A stretch of 15,783 nt of DNA from an uncultured Bacteroidales bacterium (GCA_937892015.1 CALAUY010000097.1:1-15783); one strand, 5' to 3'. Counted from the stretch's first letter, positions 7,927 to 15,730 are shown. The notes: generated by a model from the letters alone, not told the origin. Numbers and translations: made by a program.

Positions 7927-9627
7927 ATGAAAACGAACAGAACACATATTGCATTCATTTTAGCAGCGACCCTTCTGTTGGGTGCATGCTCGGAGAGTTA
8001 TTTGGACGTTAATCCTGCCGGCTCAACCATCATTGAGTCGCAGACGAAAGACATCAACAACTTTCTTCGCGGTTCGATGTTGGGCATCTATTCGATGATG
8101 TACACCGTGAGCGACCATGATGCATTCGGTCAGCGCTCTATCGACATATATACAGACCTGCTTTGCGGCGATATGGCACTGACGGCTCGTAACTACGGTT
8201 GGTTCTTCTATGATGAGCAACAAGAGACGCGTTCGGCACGTAGCGGATACATATGGCTACTCTACTACCGTATGATGTACAACATCAACTCGGTGGTGAA
8301 AGCGGCGAAAGAAGAAGCAGCGATGGACTCTATCGCCGTCTATGGATTGCCGAATGACGGACTCTGCGTCGTTAATGCAGATGGCGACACCATCCATACT
8401 TACACGGATGAAGAAGCAACGGTTGCCAACTACTATGCCGAGGCACTGACCATGCGCGGATATGTCTATTCGAAACTGGAGCAGCTGTACTGCCCGATTA
8501 TGCGTCACATATATGGCTGTCAGTATAATATCACCAACTACCCTGCTTTCCCGCTCTACGACGAGACCAATTATGAGGAAGTGCAACCGATGGCCTATCT
8601 CAACGATGTATTTAATCGGATAGAGACCGACTTGCAGACTGCGATTGCGTATTTCGATGCTTTCGGTGATTCATACGAGCGAGAAAACAAGCTGGAGACC
8701 GACATCAACGTGGCTCGCGGCATACTCGCCTATTCGTACCTCAACAAGGCCTATCTATCCTCGCAGTACGACGAGTCGATGCCGTTGGTTGTAGAGCCGA
8801 TGACGAACGCCCTGCAATATGCAGAGGACGTGATTAACTCCGGTAAGTACGAGATTATCCCGAACAAGGACCTTACAGAGACGGGGTTCAACAACGTGGA
8901 CGACAAATCGTGGATGTGGGGACAGAATGTCTCGCGCGAGACGACGGGTGGTTTGGCCAGCTTCTTCGGGCAAGTAGATATCCACTCGTATTCCTACGCA
9001 TGGGCCGGCGACACGAAAGTGATTGACAAGAACCTCTACGACGTGATTCCCGACTGGGACGGGCGTTCGAAGTGGTTCAACGATGGATCGAAGAGTTCAT
9101 CGTTCAAACTTTGCCCTGACGGCAAGTTCTTCTCTGCAGCGTCGCCCAAATCGACATCAGCGGACGATATCGACCGTGAGTGGTTGTCCGACAACGTGTT
9201 CATGCGCATCGAAAGCATCTACCTTATTGCGGCAGAGGCGGCATATTTCTTGAACGACATGACGAAAGCTGTTGACTATTTAGACGCGATCCTCAGCGAG
9301 CGTCTGAACTCCGACAACGAATCGGCGGCTACAGACTATGCGGCGTTCAAAGCGACACTGACTGACCGCAGCGTATTCGCTCTGGAGCTCTACCGCAACT
9401 GGCGCTTGGAGATGTGGGGCGAAGGATATGGCTTGCAGACATTCCGTCGTCTGGGATACCTCTACCACGACCCGAACCATCCGAACGAGACAGGTGTGGT
9501 TTACCGTGGCAGTAACCACCTCTACAACGGGGGAAAAGCCATTGATTATAACGATGATACGGACGAGACCATCTATACGATGATGATTCCTTCTTCGGAA
9601 TACAACTATAACCCCTATTTACAATAA
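7927..9627 (+). CDS. SusD/RagB-family substrate-binding outer-membrane lipoprotein
   Basis: A 566-residue lipoprotein with lipobox LLGAC and Cys21 as the lipidation site, followed by SESYLDVNPAG, the usual start of mature SusD proteins. The central part shows the helix-rich, TPR-like pattern of the family (for example the YYAEALTMRGYVYSKL region near 175 and LAYSYLNKAYLSSQY near 265-280). The C-terminal third carries IYLIAAEAAY and LYRNWRLEMWGEGY, which match the RxxE..EGxR-like SusD C-terminal pattern in altered form. It should sit on the cell surface as the lid of the SusC barrel at 4648-7908, capturing ligand. It begins 18 nt after susC with a strong Shine-Dalgarno. The ligand is unknown. 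Confidence 0.94.
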   Translation: MKTNRTHIAFILAATLLLGACSESYLDVNPAGSTIIESQTKDINNFLRGSMLGIYSMMYTVSDHDAFGQRSIDIYTDLLCGDMALTARNYGWFFYDEQQETRSARSGYIWLLYYRMMYNINSVVKAAKEEAAMDSIAVYGLPNDGLCVVNADGDTIHTYTDEEATVANYYAEALTMRGYVYSKLEQLYCPIMRHIYGCQYNITNYPAFPLYDETNYEEVQPMAYLNDVFNRIETDLQTAIAYFDAFGDSYERENKLETDINVARGILAYSYLNKAYLSSQYDESMPLVVEPMTNALQYAEDVINSGKYEIIPNKDLTETGFNNVDDKSWMWGQNVSRETTGGLASFFGQVDIHSYSYAWAGDTKVIDKNLYDVIPDWDGRSKWFNDGSKSSSFKLCPDGKFFSAASPKSTSADDIDREWLSDNVFMRIESIYLIAAEAAYFLNDMTKAVDYLDAILSERLNSDNESAATDYAAFKATLTDRSVFALELYRNWRLEMWGEGYGLQTFRRLGYLYHDPNHPNETGVVYRGSNHLYNGGKAIDYNDDTDETIYTMMIPSSEYNYNPYLQ

Positions 9628-9663
9628 AGGTATAAAAAAAGATTTGTTTAACAAAATTAAAAA

Positions 9664-10887
9664 ATGAGTATGAAAAAGAGTATTTTTGCAGTTGCAATGA
9701 TGTGCGTTGCGCTTGTCTTCACCGCATGTGATGGTGACAAAAACAAGAATGCCGTAACTGCCATTGCACTTAATCCTGCGGAGCTGAAACTGAATGTTGA
9801 CGAGTCGAGTCGTCTGTCGGTTTCGGTGACTCCGGAAAACGCTACTTACAACAGCGATGATCTGGTATGGTCGTCGTCGGACACGACCGTAGCTGTCGTT
9901 TCCTACAATGGTACCGTAACCGCTCTTGAGAAGGGTACGGCCAACATCACCGTTAAGTACAACGACTTGACCGCCGTTTGTCAAGTGACCGTCAAAGATT
10001 GGTTCGATGACATCACGTTCACGGGCGTATATTTCGGTATTTCGGATACATCGTACTACGGCAACGAGCTCGACACTATCCGTTCGTCTGCCAACGAGCT
10101 CTACAATGTAAAGAAAGTTCAAGCTTACGTGGCTCTCTTCTCTGCAGGATTCTATCTCAATTCCGACTACGAGTTTGCAGGCGGAACCAAAGGAGCTATC
10201 GTAGAAGCTGAAGCTCCGATGTACTGGGCACCCGGATGGGCCAACGGTAGTGACGGTGGCGTCATCTTCTGTCTCGGTGAATGGTACATTGTAGATACGC
10301 TGATGTCTAAGTGCATGCCAACGGGTAAGGTCAACGACCTGTACTTGTCGAACATGAAGCTCTTCTTGGACAACCTCAACGCCGGTGACCAAACCACTGC
10401 ATTCTCAGTGAACATGAAAGCTGCGGGAGAAGATGGTTGCGAGGGTTCACTCATGACGGTTTATGAGTATCACTCCACGGCTGAAGGTTACAGTTCTGAC
10501 GGCTACTACAGCTCGTACGTGCCCGACCTCTTCTTCGGCAGGGGCTATTTCTATGCTTTGGACAACTACGTTGCATCCAATGTGTTGTGCAGTGTTGAGG
10601 GTCACCATTTCACCGCAAAGCCGCTGCTTGAGACCGAGGCAGATGACAACGACAACTTCTATGGTTACGGCTGTCACTGGCATTTCGATGAGAATGCGGG
10701 CTACTCATGGGTTGATGAGAACATCCTCTTCGGCGATGAATATACGTATGACTACAACCTCGATGTGTTTGAGGATGCAGCCCCGCGCCGCGTAATGGAG
10801 ATTCGCAATTTCGGCGACATCAAGACAACGAAAATGCTACAAAAGAAGCTCCGCAGCGTTCCGCAGGACAACAATATACGTAAATAA
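9664..10887 (+). CDS. Surface lipoprotein with bacterial Ig-like (BIG2) domain
   Basis: A 407-residue lipoprotein: signal peptide with lipobox VFTAC and Cys22, a short charged linker, then one BIG2-type Ig-like domain (about 31-112; hallmarks AIALNPAELKLNVDES, LVWSSSDTTVAVVS, GTVTALEKGTANITVKY). Residues about 115-407 form a region I do not recognise, rich in Tyr, Gly, Asp and Trp with beta-strand-like periodicity and six or more cysteine/His-containing spots, ending in a basic tail. The position directly after susD fits the SusE/SusF-like slot, where surface lipoproteins bind the transported ligand. It lies 36 nt after susD and 2 nt before the protease gene. ATG 9670 (MKKS...) is an equally good start. 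Ligand binding is inference. Confidence 0.8.
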   Translation: MSMKKSIFAVAMMCVALVFTACDGDKNKNAVTAIALNPAELKLNVDESSRLSVSVTPENATYNSDDLVWSSSDTTVAVVSYNGTVTALEKGTANITVKYNDLTAVCQVTVKDWFDDITFTGVYFGISDTSYYGNELDTIRSSANELYNVKKVQAYVALFSAGFYLNSDYEFAGGTKGAIVEAEAPMYWAPGWANGSDGGVIFCLGEWYIVDTLMSKCMPTGKVNDLYLSNMKLFLDNLNAGDQTTAFSVNMKAAGEDGCEGSLMTVYEYHSTAEGYSSDGYYSSYVPDLFFGRGYFYALDNYVASNVLCSVEGHHFTAKPLLETEADDNDNFYGYGCHWHFDENAGYSWVDENILFGDEYTYDYNLDVFEDAAPRRVMEIRNFGDIKTTKMLQKKLRSVPQDNNIRK

Positions 10888-10889
10888 TT

Positions 10890-13100
10890 TTGCTCTTGAA
10901 GCGCCTGCTTGCTCTCATAGTAATCGCCGGTCTTGTGCTGTCGGTACGAGGCGAGCAGGCGGAGGAAACTCTTTCCTCCACGTTTCCGAGGACGGGCACG
11001 GTTCGTGTGCCCGTCCTTCTTTGTGCCTTTCCCGACCAAGCTTTCACGGTGAACAATCCGCAAGCGGCTTTCACCTCGATGCTGAACACGTCGGGCTACA
11101 GCGAGAACGGCGGAACAGGTTCGGCTCGGGAATACTACCAACTCTCTTCGTCGGGACAACTCGACCTTGTTTTCGATGTGTTCGGACCTTATACCCTCTC
11201 GCACGACATGGAGTATTATGGCGGCAACTCCGGCAGTTCGCATTCGAAGAACGCGCGAGAGTTGGTGGTGGAACTCATCAATATGGCAGGTGCAGACGGC
11301 GTGAATTTTGCGCTCTACGATGCGGATAATAACGGAGTGGTGGACAATGTGTCCATCTTCTTTGCCGGTCATAACGAGGCAGAAGGAGCGGACGAGAACA
11401 CGCTCTGGCCGCATCAAGGAACGGTACGCAACGGCCCGACGTGGAACGGCAAGTCGTTCAGTTCGTACCTCGTCACATCGGAGTTGCGTGGTAGCAGCGG
11501 TTCGCAGATGGCAGGAATAGGCACTTTCTGCCACGAGTTCGGGCACGTGCTTGGACTGCCAGACCTCTACAATACTGCCAACAACACATCTGACACGAAG
11601 ATTTATACGCTCGGCAGTTGGGACATCATGTGCAACGGCAGTTACAACAACGCCGGTCGTACTCCACCGCTTTTCTCTGCTTTTGAGCGTTTTATGATGG
11701 GATGGCACCTCCCGACACAGTTGACAGAGGCCGGCATTTACTCGCTTTCACCGATAGAGAATGACGGCGGGTCGTTCCTCCTTGCGCAGACGACTCACAA
11801 CCTGTCGCCTTACTCGCCATCACCCGCAGAGTATTTCCTCATCGAGAATCGGCAACGCACGGGCTGGGATGGTCGTCACGAGTCGTGTCTGCCGGGCGAG
11901 GGCCTACTTATCTCACACGTCACGTTCTCCAGCCGCACATGGGATGCCAACACGTTCAATAACAGCACTCCGCTGGGTGTGGATATTGTGGAGGCGTACG
12001 ATTGTGACCCATCATCGGATGCACCACACGACACCTATCCCGGAACGATGAACGTCACCACGTTCTTCCCGGTCCTCAACAACGGCGACTCGCTGCTGAG
12101 TCTGAGGTTGCACAATATCCTCCAACGCTTGAGCGGCACAGTCTCGTTTGCGTTGGGAGACACGCCAGAAGCCTTGTTCACGTTCACACCGACACGGTTG
12201 GACACGTTCGTCACGACTTTCGATGGCGTGATTGCAGAATATTTCCCGCAGACGCTGACCGTCACCGGATCTGACATCACTTCACCAACAGTCACGCTCG
12301 CTTTCTCAAGCTCTTTCTACTCGATAGCGGTCGATGGCGAATGGTTGCACACGGGAGAGATACTCATCGACTCGGTACGCTCTGACGGAACCTATTCGCG
12401 GACACTGAATCTGCGGTTTGAGCCTCGTATGCAGACCTGTCTGCCCACATCTGCCACGTTCAACATCTTCTCCGGTGACAGCTCGTCGTTTGCTTTGCTT
12501 TCGGTGCTTGGCATCTCCCCTCGCCCCGTATATCTGACAGCACCCGACAGCCTTGCCGTTTCTGAAGTGGAGACTACAACGTTGCGCATCAATTGGCATG
12601 AGTCGGCCGATGCAGAGACGTACTTTGCTCGTGCGTATCAGCAAGACATCGCAACCGGCACACTCAACCTGATTGCCGAACGTGAGGCAGTGGCACCGGC
12701 TGACCATGCTTACCTGACAGGACTGAGTGCGAACAACGAGTACATCCTCACGGTCAGTGCTTACGAGGCCAAGAGTTGCACGGAACATATGGCCGTTTCG
12801 GACACGCTTCACGTCTTCACCGCCATCGACACCGATATCAGCCAAGCGTTGCCTGTCACGCGAAACGCTGACGGCTCGTGCACCCTACTGCTACCCACAT
12901 ATACCTCGCAACCGACAAGCGTCTATCTCTTCGCCACCGACGGGCGATTGCTCCGAACCATCTCTGTTGCAACCGGTACGCGAAACGTGGCGATTCCTAC
13001 CTACGGGCTCTGTCCGAACCAACTCTACCTACTCAAACTTGTGCCGCAAGACTCTTTTCCGCGCAAGGCGTATTTTGCCAAATTCGTTCTTTCTCGTTGA
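10890..13100 (+). CDS. Secreted M6-family (immune inhibitor A-like) metalloprotease
   Basis: A 736-residue secreted protein. The signal peptide is about 1-21. The M6 catalytic domain (about 35-420) has the zinc motif HEFGHVLGLPD (His215, Glu216, His219, with Asp225 in the third-ligand position), a Met-turn SWDIM (Met247), and EYFLIENRQ (314-322), typical of M6 enzymes. Beta-rich regions follow, including a fibronectin III-like segment (about 547-645). The last 75 residues (LFATDGRLLRT ... YLLKL ... KAYFAKFVLSR) resemble a type IX secretion C-terminal sorting domain, so export to the surface or medium is likely. The frame has no ATG near its 5' end: the candidate starts are TTG at 10890 or TTG at 10896 (MKRLLALIV, an ideal signal-peptide start); the first in-frame ATG would remove the signal and part of the catalytic domain. 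The start lies 2-8 nt after the preceding stop, suggesting translational coupling. Confidence 0.87.
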   Translation: MLLKRLLALIVIAGLVLSVRGEQAEETLSSTFPRTGTVRVPVLLCAFPDQAFTVNNPQAAFTSMLNTSGYSENGGTGSAREYYQLSSSGQLDLVFDVFGPYTLSHDMEYYGGNSGSSHSKNARELVVELINMAGADGVNFALYDADNNGVVDNVSIFFAGHNEAEGADENTLWPHQGTVRNGPTWNGKSFSSYLVTSELRGSSGSQMAGIGTFCHEFGHVLGLPDLYNTANNTSDTKIYTLGSWDIMCNGSYNNAGRTPPLFSAFERFMMGWHLPTQLTEAGIYSLSPIENDGGSFLLAQTTHNLSPYSPSPAEYFLIENRQRTGWDGRHESCLPGEGLLISHVTFSSRTWDANTFNNSTPLGVDIVEAYDCDPSSDAPHDTYPGTMNVTTFFPVLNNGDSLLSLRLHNILQRLSGTVSFALGDTPEALFTFTPTRLDTFVTTFDGVIAEYFPQTLTVTGSDITSPTVTLAFSSSFYSIAVDGEWLHTGEILIDSVRSDGTYSRTLNLRFEPRMQTCLPTSATFNIFSGDSSSFALLSVLGISPRPVYLTAPDSLAVSEVETTTLRINWHESADAETYFARAYQQDIATGTLNLIAEREAVAPADHAYLTGLSANNEYILTVSAYEAKSCTEHMAVSDTLHVFTAIDTDISQALPVTRNADGSCTLLLPTYTSQPTSVYLFATDGRLLRTISVATGTRNVAIPTYGLCPNQLYLLKLVPQDSFPRKAYFAKFVLSR

Positions 13101-13133
13101 CAAAAACACATCGTTGGGTGCTTTCCAAGCAAC

Positions 13134-13159
13134 AAAAATGCATAAAAAAGCATTTTTTT
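13134..13159 (+). terminator. Probable intrinsic terminator after the M6 protease gene
   Basis: An 8-bp stem AAAAATGC (13134-13141) / GCATTTTT (13150-13157) with an A-rich 8-nt loop, continuing as TT to 13159. It lies 33 nt after the protease stop and 10 bp before the glf -33 box. It has only two G-C pairs, so termination strength is uncertain, and the T tract may double as an upstream promoter element. Confidence 0.45.
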
Positions 13160-13169
13160 GCAGCAAAAA

Positions 13170-13201
13170 CTTGCATAATTGAAAAAAAAGCAGTATCTTT
13201 G
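13170..13201 (+). promoter_or_regulatory. Bacteroides-type promoter for glf-GH53
   Basis: CTTG (13170-13173, one mismatch to TTTG), a 20-bp spacer with an A8 tract, and TATCTTTG (13194-13201). A T7 tract lies 17 bp upstream of the -33 box. The glf ATG at 13210 is only 8 nt after the -7 box, so the 5' untranslated leader would be a few nucleotides at most. Confidence 0.82.
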
Positions 13202-13209
13202 CAGTCGCA

Positions 13210-14337
13210 ATGGAAAACATCAAGCCGTTCGATTATCTGATTGTGGGCTCAGGGCTCTTCGGAGCGACTGTGGCTTATCGTGCGTGGCAAGCCGGCAAAC
13301 GCTGTCTTGTTGTGGATAGGCGTCAGCATACGGGCGGCAATGTACATCAAGAGCAGATGTCCGGCATAGCGGTGCATACGTATGGTCCCCACATCTTCCA
13401 CACGTCGAACACGCAAGTCTGGCAGTTTGTGACCTCGCTGGTGAAGATGAATCGGTTTATCAATAGTCCGTTGGCCAATTTCCATGGTAAACTGTACCAT
13501 CTGCCGTTCAACATGCACACTTTCCGTCAGATGTGGGGGGTGACCACTGCTGACGAAGCGCGTAGCATCATCGAGAGTCAGCGTGCCGAAATAATCGCTC
13601 GGCTTAATGGGCGCGAACCGCAGAACCTCGAGGAGCAGGCGCTGTGCCTTGTGGGAGAAGATATCTATCGAACACTCATCAAAGAATATACCGAAAAACA
13701 GTGGGGGCGACCCTGCTCTAAGTTGCCGGCTTTCATTATCCGGAGACTACCCGTACGCTACACATTCGACAACAACTACTTCAACGACATCTATCAAGGC
13801 ATCCCCGAAGAGGGCTACAATACGCTGATTAACAAACTGCTGCAAGGGGCAGAAGTGATACTCGGGGTCGATTATCTGCACGCCAAAAAGCAGTTAGATA
13901 GTCTCGCTCACAAGGTCGTCTATACCGGTTCGCTCGACGAATATTTCGGTTTCTCGCTCGGGCATCTCGAATATCGGACGGTTCGTTTCGAACATAAGAC
14001 GCTCGATATACCTGATTTTCAGCACAATGCAGTGGTCAACTACACCTCATCGGATGTGCCATGGACGCGCATCATCGAGCACAAACATTTCACCCTCTTT
14101 GGCGAGCAGGTGAAAAAGGTGCCACAGACGGTTATTACACACGAGTACAGCACCGAATGGCGCAGCGGACTGGAACCATTCTATCCGCTCAACAACGAGC
14201 GTAACTCGCAACTTTTCAAGCAATACGAGCAACTGGCCATCAACGAGACTAACGTTATCTTCGGTGGCCGGTTGGCCGAATACACTTACTACGACATGGA
14301 TAAAGTTATCGAAAAAGCATTACAAATACCCTTATGA
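13210..14337 (+). CDS. glf: UDP-galactopyranose mutase
   Basis: A 375-residue flavoenzyme that interconverts UDP-galactopyranose and UDP-galactofuranose, the donor for galactofuranose in surface glycans; it acts in the cytoplasm with reduced FAD. The N-terminal Rossmann FAD motif is GSGLFG (13-18), preceded by DYLIVG, with the acidic/basic VVDRR strand end at 34-38. Other family marks are HTYGPHIFHT (56-65), LPFNMHTF (98-105), EKQWGRPCSKLP (162-173), YNDIYQG-like FNDIYQGIPEEGY (191-203) and the C-terminal GRLAEYTYYDMDKVI (353-367). Length is normal (about 370-390). The start is fixed by the FAD motif, only 12 residues from the N-terminus. The gene overlaps the downstream galactanase gene by 4 bp (ATGA), implying translational coupling. 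No glycosyltransferases are beside it. Confidence 0.95.
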   Translation: MENIKPFDYLIVGSGLFGATVAYRAWQAGKRCLVVDRRQHTGGNVHQEQMSGIAVHTYGPHIFHTSNTQVWQFVTSLVKMNRFINSPLANFHGKLYHLPFNMHTFRQMWGVTTADEARSIIESQRAEIIARLNGREPQNLEEQALCLVGEDIYRTLIKEYTEKQWGRPCSKLPAFIIRRLPVRYTFDNNYFNDIYQGIPEEGYNTLINKLLQGAEVILGVDYLHAKKQLDSLAHKVVYTGSLDEYFGFSLGHLEYRTVRFEHKTLDIPDFQHNAVVNYTSSDVPWTRIIEHKHFTLFGEQVKKVPQTVITHEYSTEWRSGLEPFYPLNNERNSQLFKQYEQLAINETNVIFGGRLAEYTYYDMDKVIEKALQIPL

Positions 14338-15551
14338 AACGCACCCTTTCTTTCTTGCTGCCGCTCATGTTGATGCTCGCAGCTTGTGACCCCAACATCA
14401 CTCCAATCCCCGATCCCACGCCGGACGACTCCACAACGTTTGTTTTCCCGACAGATCGTTGGGTAGGCGGCGACATCTCTCTACTACCCTCATACGAAGA
14501 GGCGAATACGCCGTACAATGATGCTGACGGCAACCTGATACCAGACGTTGTCCGTTACGTGCACGACTCGGCGCATTGGAACGCAGCACGGGTTCGGCTC
14601 TTCGTCAATCCCGTGATTATCAATCCCGAAAACAGCAAGCGACAGGGCGAGGTGCAGGACCTCAATTATGTGAAGGCACTGGGTAAGCGCATCAAGGATG
14701 CAGAGATGGCTTTCATGCTCGATTTCCACTACTCCGATACGTGGGCCGACCCAACCAAGCAGACTATCCCGTCCGCATGGCAAAACATCAGTCAAGGCGA
14801 GGAGATGGCGGCGAAAGTGTACGAATACACACGGTCGTGCCTCACAGAACTGGTGGCATTCGGTGCTACACCGGACTTCATCCAAGTAGGCAACGAGATT
14901 AGTTATGGCATGCTATGGTCGCGCAAGGGTGCTGACATGGTATCGCCCAACAGCAACTATGAGGACTATCAAGCCAACTGGGAAAAGTTTTCATCCTATT
15001 TGAACGCCGGTGCTCGTGCGTGCAGGGAAGTATGTCCACAAGCTAAAATAGTCATCCATATCGAGCGAACTACGTCTGCTTCGCAATGCGTCAATTTCTA
15101 CAACTACATTGGCCGCAACAACGTTGATTACGACATTATAGGACTGAGTTACTATCCTTTTTGGCACGGCTATTTGGATAAGTTGAGTAGCACACTTAAA
15201 GCACTGAAAAACAATTTCCCCGACAAACCTGTACAGATAGTGGAGACTGCCTACTACAACAACTATTTCCCCACAGACGGTTCGGCCACATATACTACAA
15301 CCGACAAATGGGGAGCCAGTGAAAAAGGGCAGAACAGCTACATCAAAGCGTTGTGCGAAGAGCTGAAGAAAAACAGCAACGTCAACGGACTGTACTATTG
15401 GTTCCCTGAAGAGAATGGCAATGGCGGCAGTTCATACAATGCGAACAACATCGTTATTGACGATTGGCTCAATCGCGGTTTATGGGACCCAAGCAAGCAC
15501 AAAGCGTTCATGGGGCTCATGAGCCTTCAGAATTTTTACGAAGAACAGTAG
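14334..15551 (+). CDS. GH53 endo-beta-1,4-galactanase lipoprotein
   Basis: A 405-residue lipoprotein (lipobox MLAAC, Cys18, then a Pro/Asp-rich linker to about residue 35) carrying one glycoside hydrolase family 53 catalytic domain, a (beta/alpha)8 barrel. Hallmarks: VRYVHDSAHWNAARVRLFVNP-like strand (73-93), DFHYSDTWADPTKQ (130-143), VGNEISYGMLW (185-195) with Glu188 as acid/base, IGLSYYPFWHG (269-279), and VETAYYNN (303-310) with Glu304 as nucleophile. GH53 enzymes cut beta-1,4-galactan of pectic type I arabinogalactan. It is probably anchored on the outer surface, although a periplasmic location is possible. Its ATG overlaps the glf stop, so it is expressed with glf. No galactose-catabolic or SusCD genes directly adjoin it; the SusCD unit lies upstream behind another promoter. 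Confidence 0.93.
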   Translation: MKRTLSFLLPLMLMLAACDPNITPIPDPTPDDSTTFVFPTDRWVGGDISLLPSYEEANTPYNDADGNLIPDVVRYVHDSAHWNAARVRLFVNPVIINPENSKRQGEVQDLNYVKALGKRIKDAEMAFMLDFHYSDTWADPTKQTIPSAWQNISQGEEMAAKVYEYTRSCLTELVAFGATPDFIQVGNEISYGMLWSRKGADMVSPNSNYEDYQANWEKFSSYLNAGARACREVCPQAKIVIHIERTTSASQCVNFYNYIGRNNVDYDIIGLSYYPFWHGYLDKLSSTLKALKNNFPDKPVQIVETAYYNNYFPTDGSATYTTTDKWGASEKGQNSYIKALCEELKKNSNVNGLYYWFPEENGNGGSSYNANNIVIDDWLNRGLWDPSKHKAFMGLMSLQNFYEEQ

Positions 15552-15554
15552 TCG

Positions 15555-15575
15555 GCAAAGGAGCGACTCTTTTGC
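15555..15575 (+). terminator. Stable hairpin just after the GH53 gene
   Basis: GCAAAGGAG (15555-15563) pairs with CTCTTTTGC (15567-15575), nine pairs including one G-U, around a CGA loop, 3 nt after the stop codon. It is not followed by a T tract, so it is more likely an mRNA 3'-end stabiliser or a weak terminator than a standard intrinsic terminator. The alternative pairing AGTCG/CGACT (15550-15568), followed by CTTTT, competes with it. Confidence 0.35.
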
Positions 15576-15640
15576 GGAAAAACTGCCAATTTGTGCCGAA
15601 AAAACACGTGTTTGTTGCATAAAAATGGTCAAAAAAGCAA

Positions 15641-15668
15641 AAAAGTGCACTATTATGTGCATTTTTTT
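15641..15668 (+). terminator. Probable intrinsic terminator between GH53 and tRNA-Arg
   Basis: AAAAGTGCAC (15641-15650) pairs with GTGCATTTTT (15657-15666), ten pairs with one G-U, around the loop TATTAT, with the T tract continuing to 15668. It ends 9 bp before the -33 box of the tRNA-Arg promoter. The A tract on the other side would allow it to work in both directions. The stretch 15576-15640 before it is A/T-rich and shows nothing recognisable. Confidence 0.55.
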
Positions 15669-15677
15669 GCCAAAAAA

Positions 15678-15709
15678 TTTGGTCATGTCAAAAAAAAGCA
15701 GTAATTTTG
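15678..15709 (+). promoter_or_regulatory. Bacteroides-type promoter for tRNA-Arg
   Basis: TTTG (15678-15681), a 20-bp spacer and TAATTTTG (15702-15709) match the consensus. The spacer starts GTCATGTC and continues into an A8 tract, closely resembling the tRNA-Leu promoter on the other strand. Transcription would begin near 15716, about 15 nt before the tRNA. Confidence 0.86.
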
Positions 15710-15730
15710 CACCCGCTTTTGGAAAAACAA

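Noticed and set aside
9681..9688. TATTTTTG near the start of the Ig-domain lipoprotein gene, a possible internal promoter
   Set aside because: The nearest TTTG (9643-9646) is 34 bp away, too far for the consensus, and the match lies within signal-peptide codons.
9619..10392. Long minus-strand open frame (257 codons) opposite the lipoprotein gene
   Set aside because: It mirrors a gene with a clear signal peptide and Ig-like domain, has no recognisable domain, and is a by-product of codon bias. The same applies to the 318-codon minus frame at 10752-11708.
10885..10892. TAATTTTG at the lipoprotein/protease junction, a possible promoter for the M6 gene
   Set aside because: No -33 box at 19-21 bp upstream, and none of the A/T tracts seen at the other promoters. 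The short gap favours cotranscription.
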